This document shows, one piece after another, positions 32,266 to 42,847 of a stretch of 64,000 bases of DNA. Location of the stretch: assembly GCF_003473485.1 (NCBI RefSeq), contig NC_053043.1, positions 18,168,001-18,232,000 on the forward strand. Direction: 5' to 3'. Below the pieces are notes generated by a model. The model worked only from the letters and a program-made list of their open reading frames with translations, was not told the origin of the DNA and did no database searches. The position numbers were made by a program, and so were the translations under genes. The DNA is from Medicago truncatula. Lineage: Eukaryota; Streptophyta; Magnoliopsida; Fabales; Fabaceae. Numbering within the stretch: position 1 is the first letter of the stretch; each line of letters starts with the position of its first letter.

Positions 32266-32890
32266 ATATATTTAAAAAAAGATATTTCAGCGTTTATTGG
32301 CGTAAAAAAATATTTTCCAAATATTTAGTATTGCTGCTGTTATTTTTCACCTAATTTCTAAATCCTTAGAAGTGTAAATGGTTAATTTTTTAAAATTCGC
32401 TAGATAATAAAATGTATTATGTAACAGTAATATGGACAGGAGGAGTGTTAATAACACTTTTGTTGTCACTCTCATTTCAACAATCTCTTCATAAAAGCTA
32501 TGCCTAAACAATGGAGCAAACATTAAGATTAAAAGAAAACCCAAAAATGAATCTATCTTATGGGTTACAAACAACTCCACCATTTAAGTCGCACGACCAC
32601 TACTTATTGCACCATCACTATTAATCTTGACCCATCCATCACCAGGCTGAGTTCTTAGAGGATCAAAACTATTGTGAGACTATAATCTTTGAGACTTCAA
32701 AGCATACTGAATACCTTGCAATTGAGATTGAGAACCAGAAACCACTTCTTTGCACTGAAAATGAATTTGAAATGTTGTTAAATACTTTTTCTTTTTCTAG
32801 CTCTCCATAATCCTTCCGTAACTAAAATTATGTTTTATTGTTCGGCCCGAGTTCAAAAAATTGACAAATCTAACATGTACTAGTCAAATT
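32266..32890. other. Non-coding, no feature recognised
   Basis: No credible gene. The minus frame at 32347-32583 has no recognisable product. Confidence 0.4.
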
Positions 32891-33150
32891 AATAATACTT
32901 GCATGCTAGTTGTGTTGCAGTAAAACAGTTGGAGGTATTTCCATAACCTACACTCTTTAAGGAACATATGCTTCTTAGGATTTAGGAGGGCTATGAATTC
33001 TTACAAAATTTAACTAATAATTAGGTTTTACAAAATAAAAAGGGTACAGTTATAAGAAGAAGGATAGAGATTAGTTCAATTTCTTATTTATTTTTCATTT
33101 AAAATTTTAATTTTTCCTTAAATAATGTTTGTTTTATGCCAATGAGAACA
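32891..33150. repeat. Third, partial copy of the MADS-linked duplicated block
   Basis: TGCATGCTAG.., AGTTGGAGGTATTTCCATAACC, ACACTCTTTAAGGAACATATG and, later, AGATTAGTTCAATTTCTTATT match parts of 24900-25000 and 26745-26820. It is strongly decayed. Confidence 0.55.
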
Positions 33151-33707
33151 TCCAGAGGTGAAGCTATCTATAACAATCCGTGGCGAAAATACCGCAGTAG
33201 AAACTTAGGCAAAAACTCCAACTTTTCTTTAAACTTTCTTTCTCCTTCGTTCATCGAGCAGGAGTGATTTTATGTCATTGTTTTTACCAAAAATCACTCC
33301 TCTACATCTTTTTTCCTCTTTTCTTTCAATATAAATAAGTAGTTTTCACATATATCAAGTTTTTCCTTTTGTGTTTTGTGATTTCCGTCTAATTGTGGCG
33401 TTATGTTGTTAGTCGTCTTGTGCGACGTTTGATTTCCCGTCTTGTCACGGTAATCATTTAGTTCCTATTGAAAGATCGACATCACTCAATTACAAATTCA
33501 ATCAACGATTTGAGCATCAATGTTGCAGATCCGGAAGCATGGGTATTTCGGTGACTTAGATTTTATCATATTATTTATAGGCATTTTGTCGTTGCTTGCT
33601 ATTAGCTTGGGTGCTGTGAGTTTGTTCGTTGATTCATCCTTTACGTTTTAAGCGATGTTTGTATCTGATGTACTATATCAATTTGAATGAATGAATATCG
33701 TTTTATT

Positions 33708-33751
<44 letters not shown>
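33151..33751 (+). mobile_element. Retroposed sequence with a 39-base poly(A) tail
   Basis: The stretch ends GAATGAATGAATATCGTTTTATTTTTGT followed by 39 A's (33713-33751). Wording such as TTTTAAGCGATGTTTGTATCTGATGTA resembles 3' ends of legume LINEs. No coding part or TSD was located, so it could equally be a processed transcript. Confidence 0.5.
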
Positions 33752-33753
<2 letters not shown>

Positions 33754-33942
33754 GTGGCGGAGCCGCAACATCTTTAGGGGATTCATTTACACCAATAATA
33801 GTATTTTTATTCTATTTAATTTGAATCCCGTTGTATTTTATGTTTGCACTTACTATTCTCTATCAACTCACACCGCATAGTAAATGACAATGTCCATCCA
33901 AAGCTACACGTAGAGAATAGACAAGGGTATGTTGTAATTAAG

Positions 33943-34800
33943 AGTAATTCTTCCATGGTCATGTAACCAACAATGCATATATGGTCGTAACCAACCAAAA
34001 TTTGACAACTCGTTAATATTGAGAGAGAGAGAGAGAGAGAGACGAGAGAGAGAGAATTTTGCAGAAAAATAAAGAGAACCCTGATAAAAAAACGAAGAGA
34101 GAGGGAACAACAACTGCGATCCCACCGAGGGAGAGAAAGGTGAGACAACGACATCAATGAGGATTCACGAGGAGAAGAAGGCAAAGACAATAATATTGGT
34201 TATGGTCACGGTGATGATAGTGAAAATGAGGGTTGACGACGATCATGACCACAGTGGCGACGGCCACTGTCGTGGATGGTTTATTTTAAAATAAAGTTTA
34301 TGATTTTTGTGTTGTTTTTCTTTTATCCATGTTATTGTTTAGTTGATTTTGTTTTGAAATGAGAAGGGTAAATGGAGAGAGATAGGAAGAGATGAAAGGA
34401 AATGGGTGGAAGCTGAAAGGAGATGACAATGATGGAATAAGAGAGAAGGCAAAGTTGTCTCTACCAATCCACCGACAGAGTCTCCTCCTTTGATGACCTC
34501 CATTTCCGGCGACTCACCACGTTGATATCATTCCACGCAGTGAATACAAGTTCAAACTTCATCTCTGGGATGGCCCCTCCCCATCACCTTGTTGTCGTGA
34601 TCGGCCACAGGTGGCTGGGGCATCGTTAACCCTTCCTCTTCTTTGGTGGTATCATAGTTGTCGATAACATTCTCTCTCTGCCTTTTTTTGCTAGATTTGC
34701 AAACAAGTTTCTCTCCCTATGTTAATTAGTTGTGAGGTTTTAATTGGTTGTGATCAAATGTGAATTGTATTGTTGGTCACATGACCATGGAAGAATTACT
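33943..34800. mobile_element. Element with ~70 bp terminal inverted repeats, unclassified
   Basis: AGTAATTCTTCCATGGTCATGTAACCAACAAT at the left is mirrored at the right end (34730-34800). The interior has a GA microsatellite (34020-34055) and GACGAC-rich DNA, but no transposase. No TSD is visible, so the family is unknown. Confidence 0.55.
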
Positions 34801-34821
34801 TGGTATTCAAAGATCAATGAT

Positions 34822-34996
34822 ATTTGTACATCCATTTAATGACAACTTTAGTTACAACCTTGTTTTTCTCTCTTTTTATTGATCAGAAACATTGGAGAGA
34901 GAAAAAAGGAAGAGAGATGATAATAAATGTGAGTATCATGAAAGTGAAAATTGTCAAAATGTTATCATTAAATGGATGCACAAATATCATTTCTCA
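34822..34996. mobile_element. Small MITE, ~175 bp
   Basis: The arm AATGATATTTGTACATCCATTTAATGACAAC and its near-inverse at 34960-34996 form about 33 bp TIRs around an A/G-rich middle. The TSD is unclear. Confidence 0.6.
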
Positions 34997-35066
34997 AATT
35001 TAAAATGATTGAAAAAGTGATCTTGGAAATCAAAGCAAGTTTTTGAAGCTAGTTAAAACGAGTTAA

Positions 35067-35245
35067 GATCCTCTCCATTTATCATCCTCTCCATTTCTAC
35101 CAACTAGATAGATAAAGACACATAAAAAAGTAAAATGTAATTAATGATAGTGGGACTCACGTAATGCTAGGACCTATTACCTATTTTATGTCTCTATCTC
35201 TCTCTAAATTGCTTTTTCCATTTATTTTTATAAATGGAGAGGATC
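35067..35245. mobile_element. Small MITE, 179 bp
   Basis: Perfect 16 bp TIRs GATCCTCTCCATTTAT / ATAAATGGAGAGGATC. The flanks share GTTA only, so the superfamily is not determined. Confidence 0.65.
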
Positions 35246-36230
35246 GTTACCTAGTTAAAACACTACTTTGCCACTGAACTAAGTGGTAACGAGTGATGTA
35301 TATTTTAACATATATAGATAAATATTCATCAGTGAACTGAAAAAATGTAGTCAAAATTTATAAATAATATTTATCTTAAAAAATCGTGAAATATATGAAA
35401 TGTTATACACCTATTTAAAAAAATAGATGTTCCGTAAATATAACTCAATTATATTGATAGTTGCAGAGATGTTGATAAAAAATGGTTTGTGTTCAAACTT
35501 AGGATTCTCCACACTTGATATGTGCAAGTCTAATCACTAGTTATTTAATTTAATAAAAAACGACAAAATTATAAATTTATACTTTAAATAAATAATAAAA
35601 TAAGAATAAAAATAAAAATTACTACATTAAAATTCAGTATTTCTTATATATAATTTATATATTACAGTAGTTATTAATCAAGTTAAAAAGAGACACTTGT
35701 GGATGTATTTACAATTTTAATATATCAAGAGATCAATATGAGAACGAAGTACTCCTATATATTTAGATATTAAATGGTCGCTTGCTCCTCTAAAAAACAA
35801 TTGACAGAAGAAAAACATGTCAAAAAGATAGTAGTAAGTTTTTCTAGAGGGAAAAAATATATAAGGGTCTTGTTAACGAGTGTTCCTAGAGTACTCTTTA
35901 AACATTTTAAAAGAAGAAATTATTCCATAAAAAAATTAAATATTTTAATTTTCAATGCATTGAATACATCAATTTTCAAAGAAAAATTACGTCTTAAAGG
36001 TCTTAATTTTAGGGGTCATTAATACTTTAGTTTTTCTAGGTGGTTATGAAATTTTAGGGGTCATTAATTATTTATCTTAAGTCTATAGTGGATGTTAGTT
36101 TTCAATGGATACACTCATCATAAATCAAAATGCCTCGGTCTCTATGACCTCACTTGTGCCAAACGTGCACATAAAATATCTAATGTGGACCACCGACCAA
36201 CCACTATGAAAAGTGAAATGAATGAAACAA
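35246..36230. other. Non-coding, upstream of the Dabb gene
   Basis: AT-rich sequence. A direct repeat ATTTTAGGGGTCATTAAT occurs at about 36007 and 36052. No gene was seen. Confidence 0.4.
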
Positions 36231-36237
36231 TATAAAA
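36231..36237 (+). promoter_or_regulatory. TATA box of the Dabb (UP3-like) gene
   Basis: TATAAAA lies 115 bases upstream of the ATG and is followed by a CT-rich leader, a normal plant arrangement. Confidence 0.65.
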
Positions 36238-36345
36238 GTGAAACACATTATCATCAACTAGATTTGATATCCCAGCTTAACAACCCTATATTTCTCATCC
36301 TTCTCATTTTGTTTTCTTCAATTTTTCTCCTTTTCTTCTAACATC

Positions 36346-37143
36346 ATGCTACTAAGTCTAAGAACTTGTTCACCACTTTCCCTCACATTCTCACCATTCA
36401 AACAAGCAAAAAAACTCTCCACATCATTCAAACCCTACCATCAATCTCCACCGTCCAGATCCCAATCTTCAATCAAGATGTCCTCTACTTCCCAAGGTGT
36501 AGAGCATATTGTACTTTTCAAAGTCAAAGAAAACACAGAATCATCAAAAGTTAACACCATGATCAATGAGCTTCAAAATTTAGTTACAATTGAACAAGTT
36601 CGCCACCTCACCTTTGGTCCAATTCTAAACAATAATGAACACACCACATCAACTATACCTTTTTCAGATCTTCGTTACACTCATTTGTTGCATAGTCGTT
36701 ATGACTCAAAGGAGGATCTTCAAATATACAACGCTCACCCTACCCACCTCAACGGCGTAAGAAACTTCGCACTCCCTATTCTCGACGACCTCTTAGTCAT
36801 CGATTGGATTGCGGGGGAAGTTGCTCTTCCCCCGCATCCTTCACCGGGGACTGCTTTTCGTGTGAGTTTCTTGAAACTCAAGGACGAAAAGAACGGTGAA
36901 GTTAAGGAGGAGGTTTTTCGGGCTATCCAAGGTATCAAGGAGAGTGTTGGAGGAGTAAGTTATGTCTCTTACGGCGAAAATATATCGCCGGAGAGGGCGA
37001 AGGGCTTCACCATTGCTTCCCTAGTCGTTTTTCCGGGACGGGAGGAGTTGGACCGTGTGGACCCCAGTGAGGGTTTGATTAAGGTTAAGGAGCATTTGGA
37101 AAGTGTGCTTGTGGTTGATCATGTGGTTCCATTATGGAAGTAG
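36346..37143 (+). CDS. UP3: Stress-response A/B-barrel (Dabb) domain protein, UP3-like
   Basis: An intact single-exon gene of 265 residues with two Dabb domains. The first is at about residues 52-155 (VEHIVLFKVKENTESSK, then HPTHLNGVRNFALPILDDLL) and the second at about 167-264 (FRVSFLKLKDEKNGEVKEEV, VVDHVVPLWK). Plant two-domain Dabb proteins are dimeric, stress-associated and of unclear biochemistry. The first 44 residues have no acidic residue and many Ser, Thr, Lys and Arg, like a chloroplast transit peptide. A second ATG at 36478 (residue 45, MSSTSQGVEHIV) would give a protein without it, so two products are possible. The C terminus (LWK) is not a classic peroxisomal signal. A TATA box lies upstream and AATAAA downstream (37287). 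The closest named relative I recognise is Arabidopsis UP3; orthology is inferred. Confidence 0.9.
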   Translation: MLLSLRTCSPLSLTFSPFKQAKKLSTSFKPYHQSPPSRSQSSIKMSSTSQGVEHIVLFKVKENTESSKVNTMINELQNLVTIEQVRHLTFGPILNNNEHTTSTIPFSDLRYTHLLHSRYDSKEDLQIYNAHPTHLNGVRNFALPILDDLLVIDWIAGEVALPPHPSPGTAFRVSFLKLKDEKNGEVKEEVFRAIQGIKESVGGVSYVSYGENISPERAKGFTIASLVVFPGREELDRVDPSEGLIKVKEHLESVLVVDHVVPLWK

Positions 37144-37286
37144 TACGTGCTTTAGTTTTTAAGGTGTGTTTGATAGTGATATGTTAATTATTGGACATTG
37201 GTTTTTTGTTTTGATGTGATTGCAAGGAAAAGTCCAGTGAAACTAGTGTGCTTCGTTGTAATTGTTATGTCATTGTCGCCCAATTC

Positions 37287-37292
37287 AATAAA
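37287..37292 (+). terminator. Poly(A) signal of the Dabb gene
   Basis: AATAAA in CAATTCAATAAAACAATGG, about 145 bases after the stop codon. Confidence 0.55.
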
Positions 37293-37729
37293 ACAATGGA
37301 CAATAGAACATGCATGTGTTTGGTTTTTAGGAGATGAATTGAATTTGTAAAATATTTATGTTATAAGTGAGTTAAAGGTTAAACAAGAATTTTGAGTATA
37401 AAATCAAATTTGGAGAAAAAGCTATAAACATTTCTACTCTCCCAAAATTATATCCAAACATTCATTGAAAATATATGTGGCGTTTGACTTAAAGCTAATT
37501 TAATTAAGCAAAAGTTTAATCACATAATTAATGAATCAAATTTGAGTTAATAGGATAGGATGTGTTTATTAGAAATACCATTTGTGCTCATTAAGTCTCT
37601 AGAAAAGCAACAATTAATATAAGTGAAAAGAAACGATAAATCGCAAAAAATGGAACATGATATTTGGTTATGAGGTGTTATATATATATACAGTGAATAT
37701 TCTACAAAGAGTGGGTACACTTGGCTCCT

Positions 37730-37761
37730 CTTCCCTCTCCCTCTCCCTCTCCCTCTCCCTC
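37730..37761. repeat. (TCCCTC)n microsatellite
   Basis: About five CCCTCT units at the start of the LINE remnant. Confidence 0.9.
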
Positions 37762-37764
37762 ACG

Positions 37765-38727
37765 CCGATGACAGTATTCATGTTACTCCACCATAGCCGA
37801 ATAGCTAGCTCGGCCACCTGTACCCGTTGTGGAGACCACGAAGAAACCTTCACTGTGTTTGTGATTGCAGACATTTTAAAATCATTTGGCTCAAAGTTGG
37901 ATTTTCTAGACATGAATTTTTCTCTTATACCTGCGTCTCTGATTGGATCTGTAATGGTATTAATACTTCTCACTCTGCCTTGTTCCTAACTACTCTTTGG
38001 TGGACTTGGAGGAATTGAAACCTGATGTGCCTCAACAATGAAACATGGTCCCTAATCCGCATTGTCACCAGCATTTATAACTCAGCCGGCACCATCACTT
38101 GGCCTTCAAAAATAATGAAACAACAACCTCTGTTGATTGCTACGTCAAATGGAATTGCGACAACCACATGGGCACCGTTCTAAATGTAGACGGAAGTTGC
38201 AATGGGACTCCTATCCGTACTGGTTTTGGCGGCATTTTCCGCAACAATTGGGGTCTTTCCCTCTCTACATTCTCGTGTATGATCTCCCATTTTGAAGACA
38301 TTTTTTTGGCGGAGCTGACAACAAATTACCACTGCTTGTGCATGGCCATTGATATGGGTAGAGATAATTTGGCTTGTTACTTGGACTCCCTCCTTTCCAT
38401 TAATCTCATAAAGGGGGACACTCCGCACTATCATATTTATGTTGTCCTTATTCAAAACATAGAGGACATATTGACTTCCAATAACTTTTTAGCGCATCAT
38501 ACTCCCAGGGGAAGGTAATCAGAGTGATGATTTCAGGGCAAAGTTAGGGTCCGCTTCTGATGCTGACTTTGTCATCCACTCTGCACCTCCAGAAGACCCC
38601 ATTCTCCTGCTTCAGAGTGACACCTCAGGAGTTTTCTTCCCTCCGACCTAGTTTTCTCTCTTTTCTTTTTTCGTGCTCTTTTCTTGTCTTTGATTAGCTT
38701 TTGTAACAAATAAAATAAAATAAATAG
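37765..38727 (+). pseudogene. 5'-truncated LINE: zinc-binding and RNase H end with 3' tail
   Basis: After a zf-RVT-like piece (SATCTRCGDHEETF, then HCVCDCRHFKIIW in another frame) comes an RNase H-like domain (38099-38518). That domain shows LNVDGSCNGTPIRTGFGGIF, AELTTNYHCLCMAIDMG and CYLDSLLSINLIKGDTPHY, retaining the Asp, Glu and Asp expected at the active site. At least two frameshifts or stops separate the parts. The 3' end TTTTGTAACAAATAAAATAAAATAAA is a LINE-like tail. The element is dead, truncated before the RT domain, and of the same broad type as the RT fragment at 31486. Confidence 0.8.
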
Positions 38728-38847
38728 TGAGTAAAAATTTACAATCTTACAACTGTTATATAAATTATATGGTTGATATTACAACAATACCTCTAAACCG
38801 TACCTTACCCACCCCCCTTGACACTGCCTTTGAGTCATACTTAACAA

Positions 38848-39837
38848 CTAGACCATCGACCCATGCTCCGCACGGGTCTTACCAGCTTACACATGCGCGT
38901 TTAAAGTTACGATTATTAGTCCCTTCCTATATTAATAAGTCAATTGGTTATAACTGAATCAATGTAAGTAATATTTTATAAAATTTCAATTACGATAAAT
39001 ATTAGTCGCATAATGGTGACTTCAGTAATATAATTTATTGCTACCATTGGAATGCAATAAATCAAAATATTGTACAAAAATAATTGATTTTTAGCACAAC
39101 TTATCTTACATTACGACATACTTTTGGATATACTACATTTGAAGTCACATTGGCATCTTGAACTTTTTCATCCGTTGTAAGCATTTTCAATCCATCTCTG
39201 GAGGTAACTCTTGATATTGCAACATATAATTGACCATGTGAAAACACATGACTTGGAAAATATATCTCAACTTTCTTCAAAGACTGTCCTTGACTTTTGT
39301 TAATAGTCATTGCGAAAGAAACAACTATCGAAAACTGTCTCCGTTGAAATTTAAAAGGTATCATGACATCAGAAGGAGTAAGAGATAATCTTGGTATAAA
39401 AAATTTCTTGCATATATTGCTTCGAAATATGACATTTCCTTCAAGCACAAATTTACCCATTCTAGTAATGATTAGTCTTGTGCCATTGCATAATCCTGAT
39501 CTTTGATCTATATTCCTTAACAACATCACTGGAACACCAACCTTTAACCTGAGTTTGTGATTTGGAAGACCAGATGTATTAATTGTGTTGAGAAATTCAA
39601 GAGTGTGGTGTGGGCAAAATCAATTGCATCGCCATTCGGATTTGTAGATAACGGCGAATCATAACTCAGATACATTTTTGCTTCACCTGGAATCAAATCC
39701 AACATATAATCGTTTATTTGTTTGACAATTGAATTCTTTGAGGTTAATATGGCCTTGTCTTGAAAATAAGTTATATCGGTCATGCTATCTAATATATTTG
39801 GATAGGTGATCTCGACAATAGCCGCAATAGAATTCAA
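38848..39837 (-). mobile_element. Second Helitron 3' end with helicase remnant
   Basis: The minus strand terminates in CTAG (38851-38848) followed by T, with a hairpin CCCGTGCGGAGCATGGG just upstream, similar to the end at 20329. It carries the helicase pseudogene 39101-39837. No 5' end was found. Confidence 0.65.
39101..39837 (-). pseudogene. Helitron PIF1-like helicase, C-terminal part with one frameshift
   Basis: The upper part (39837-39590) reads AIVEITYPNILD, LTSKNSIVKQIND and PGEAKMYLSYDS. A one-base frameshift near 39590 leads to [34 protein letters not shown] and [18 protein letters not shown], which hold the conserved C-terminal helicase motifs. The N-terminal helicase motifs and Rep domain are missing. 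It is about 70% similar by eye to the fragment at 20597. Confidence 0.85.
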
Positions 39838-40112
39838 TTATAACTTATAGTATTATTATTGCTTTCCATTAGTGATATCGGCAAAAGGAGTGTGCGAACT
39901 TATACTACGGCTTTTTTGCCTCATATGAATACAACGATTCTCTTTAGAGGATTCTTATGAAACTTGTTGCCCATTTCGTGCTCAGTTTGGTTTTTTTCCT
40001 TCTATGCTTTAGATAACAAAGTCAATGGTTCATTTTTTGGATTGTCGGTTAATTGTCCATCAGTTAGGGCACAATTATAGATGTAAAAGCAATGCATGCT
40101 TGTTGATATATA

Positions 40113-40405
40113 CTCCCTCCGTTCCTAATTATAAGATCCTTTTGAGAATTTTTTTTGTCGCTTTTTATAAGACTCCTTTGTTATTTTCAACTACATTAAT
40201 TATTTCTTTACATACGCCCCTATTTATTATACATCTTTTTCTTCAATCAACAATAAATAACATGTTGAAAACATAAACTAACATTCTTTCTTAAAGGATA
40301 AAATTGTAAAAACAATAGTGATTACAAACAACTTTAATATAAATATCCACTATCTTAATTCCCGTGATTTTGACAAAAGGGTCTTATATATAGGGACGGA
40401 GGGAG
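40113..40405. mobile_element. Stowaway MITE, 293 bp
   Basis: TIRs CTCCCTCCGTTCC and its inverse GGGACGGAGGGAG are flanked by TA on both sides (40111-40112 and 40406-40407). These are the hallmarks of a Tc1/Mariner-derived Stowaway MITE. Confidence 0.92.
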
Positions 40406-40469
40406 TATATGCTTTGTGTATCTTAATACAATAACGACTCTTTGTTTTATGCACACATTTATTATAACA

Positions 40470-40681
40470 ATTAGTCCTTCAGTCCCTATATCTAAACTCC
40501 TATTTGATTTTATTTTTGTCCCTAAATGTAAATCTTCTTTCAAATTACTAGATGCATTTACTATTTTTTTTCTAAACATACCCCTAATTAATACTATTAA
40601 CTTATCTTGAAATATGAAAAGTCAAATTTCTTAAGAAATGTGAAAAATGCAATGAATGCCTACATTAAAGGACGGAGGGAG
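40470..40681. mobile_element. Degenerate second Stowaway MITE
   Basis: The right end AAAGGACGGAGGGAG is followed by TA. The left end (TAGTCCTTCAGTCCCTATATC) is eroded. The interior resembles the preceding MITE in layout but not in detail. Confidence 0.6.
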
Positions 40682-40741
40682 TACATACCTACTTGAAACT
40701 CTTAGTATTATGTCCATCTAATCTATCTATATTAATAATAA

Positions 40742-41131
40742 GGTCAAATACCTTCATGGGTCATTTAAGTTTCACGTTTGTTTCAGATAGATCCTTTAAA
40801 TTTCTAAGGTTTCAGATAGATCCTTTCAGTTTCAAGTTTGTTTCGGATAGGTTCTTTAAGTTTTTAAGGTTTCAGATAGGTCCTTTAAGTTTCGAGTTTG
40901 CTTCAGATAGGTCATTTCTATCAAATCAACTCTGGCTTAACGGAGGTTGATAAAAAGTACCTATCTGAAACAAACTTGAAACTTAAATGACATATCTGAA
41001 ACCTGAGAAATTTAAAGGACCTATCCGAAACAAACTTTAAATTTAAATGACTTATCTGAAACCTTAAAAACTTAAATGATCTATCTAAAACAAACATGAA
41101 ACTTAAAGGATCTGATGAGGTATTTGACCTC
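40742..41131. mobile_element. Foldback MITE with internal repeats, 390 bp
   Basis: The two halves are near-complete inverted copies around a centre at about 40935. Each contains four units of (T)AGATAGG/ATCCTTTAA(A/G)TTT(C/T). The terminal GGTCAAATACCT/AGGTATTTGACC lies between two copies of TAATAATAA (40733-40741 and 41132-41140), a 9 bp TSD compatible with a MULE-type MITE. The low-complexity target weakens this. Confidence 0.7.
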
Positions 41132-41219
41132 TAATAATAATAACAACTTACATGACATTTTTTTGAGATACGTTATCTGCACCATTTAAGATGGAGAGCA
41201 TCAATGTGCATTGAATCTA

Positions 41220-42780
41220 CTTACTATATTATAAAGATAAGTTCCTAGGATTTTACCATTTTGCCCCTAGGAGGGGCATTTTAGTAATTTCCTATTGATG
41301 GGGTGTGGTTAGTGCCACCTCATCATTTTTAGGGTGAATTTTCCATTTTGCCCTTCATCATTTTTTTTTAATTATTTTATAATTTTTATATTTTTAATAA
41401 CTTTTATAATTTTTATTTTTTTTAACTATTTTTCAATTTTTTCACCCAAATTCAGTTGCTTCTAAATTGCCGTTGTGGGAGATTAAGGTATCGCTTGACC
41501 CGGCTTTTTTCCAACTTCTCTACATTTTTAAGGAGAAGTTAGGTCAAACACACTATCAATTATTTTAATTTCAATATTGTTTAATCATCACAACCTCACA
41601 AATATTTTTATTCACAATGTCATTTAATGATACCAAATACTTTTATTTCCTTTCTTCAACCTCGCAAATATTTACACACACATTAACGTTTAGAGTAATA
41701 TTTTATGTCCGCCTGTCTGTGTGTTTGTTACGCTGATGCATATAATTTTTTTAGTGTTGCTTGGTTGAGTGCTACCTCACCGATTTTTTTAACTATTTTC
41801 CAATTTTTTTTTATTTTTAGCTATTTTCTAATTTTTTTTTCTCCCAAATTCAGTTGCTTCTACATTGTCGTTGTGGGAGATTAAGATACCGTTTGACCCG
41901 GTTTTTTTTTCTTCAACTTCTCTACATTTTTAAGAATAAGTTAGGTCAAGTACAATATCAATTAAGTACTTACTAAAAAAGGTACTTTTTTTAATGCATA
42001 AAATTGAATGGAATGAGCTTTGGCAAAAAGTTGTTGAATGCTACTTCAAAAAACTACTTCTCGACAATTTATTTCACAAGCATCTCTCTTCAATTCACGT
42101 TGGGAACCTTTTCTTTTATTTTCAAATATTATATTTCAATATGTTTTTTTCTTCCATTTTATTTTTTTTAGCCGTTCCATTTAATCTTGGCTTAATTGCA
42201 CTTTTGGACCCCTATCTTTCCAAAAGTTGCGGTTATGGCCCCCTAACTAATTTAAATACAAAACAGCCCCCTATATTTTGATTCTTTGGCAGTTTTGGAC
42301 CCCCAGTCCATTAGTGAGGTGCCACGTGTATTATTTAGGGGGCCACGTGGCACCTCACTAATGGACTGGGGGTCCAAAACTGCCAAAAAATCAAAACATA
42401 TGAGGTTGTTTTGTATTTAAATTAGTTAGGGGCCATAACCGTAACTTTTGGAAAGATAGGGGTCCAAAAGTGCAATTAAGCCTTTAATCTTTTAAAGGAG
42501 ATTCCATTTAATTTTATTACCTTTTTTTCAAAGAAATTTTATTATCTTTTTATCACTTATATATTTAATTTAAATATCGTTTAATCATAACAACCTCACA
42601 AATATTTTTATTTACGCTATCATTTAATGATACAGAATATTTTTATTTTCTTTCTTCAACCTCGCAAATATACAGACACACATATTAACGTTTAGAGTAA
42701 TTCTTTATGTGTGTCTGTTTTTTTGTTACGCTAATGCGTATAATTTTTATAAAATTTTGATTTTAATTAAAAGTAAAATT
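41220..42780. repeat. Direct repeats A and B around a MITE, unclassified
   Basis: Block A (CCCAAATTCAGTTGCTTCTA..GTTGTGGGAGATTAAG..CTTGACCCGG) occurs at about 41440-41600 and 41825-41965. Block B (AATGATAC..CTTTCTTCAACCTCGCAAATA..CATTAACGTTTAGAGTAA..TTGTTACGCT) occurs at about 41600-41760 and 42585-42760. This looks like a tandemly rearranged or nested non-coding element. No coding capacity was seen. Confidence 0.55.
42189..42482. mobile_element. MULE-type foldback MITE, 294 bp, exact TSD
   Basis: A nearly perfect palindrome starting GGCTTAATTGCACTTTTGGACC and ending with its inverse, centred on GCCACGTG..CACGTGGC words. It is flanked by the exact 9 bp repeat TTTAATCTT (42180-42188 and 42483-42491). 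The partial copy at 32065 belongs to the same family. Confidence 0.92.
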
Positions 42781-42847
42781 TTAGATGTCTTTTCTTCAAA
42801 AAAGGTATAGATGCCTAAAAAAATTATGCTTATCTTATATATATGTT

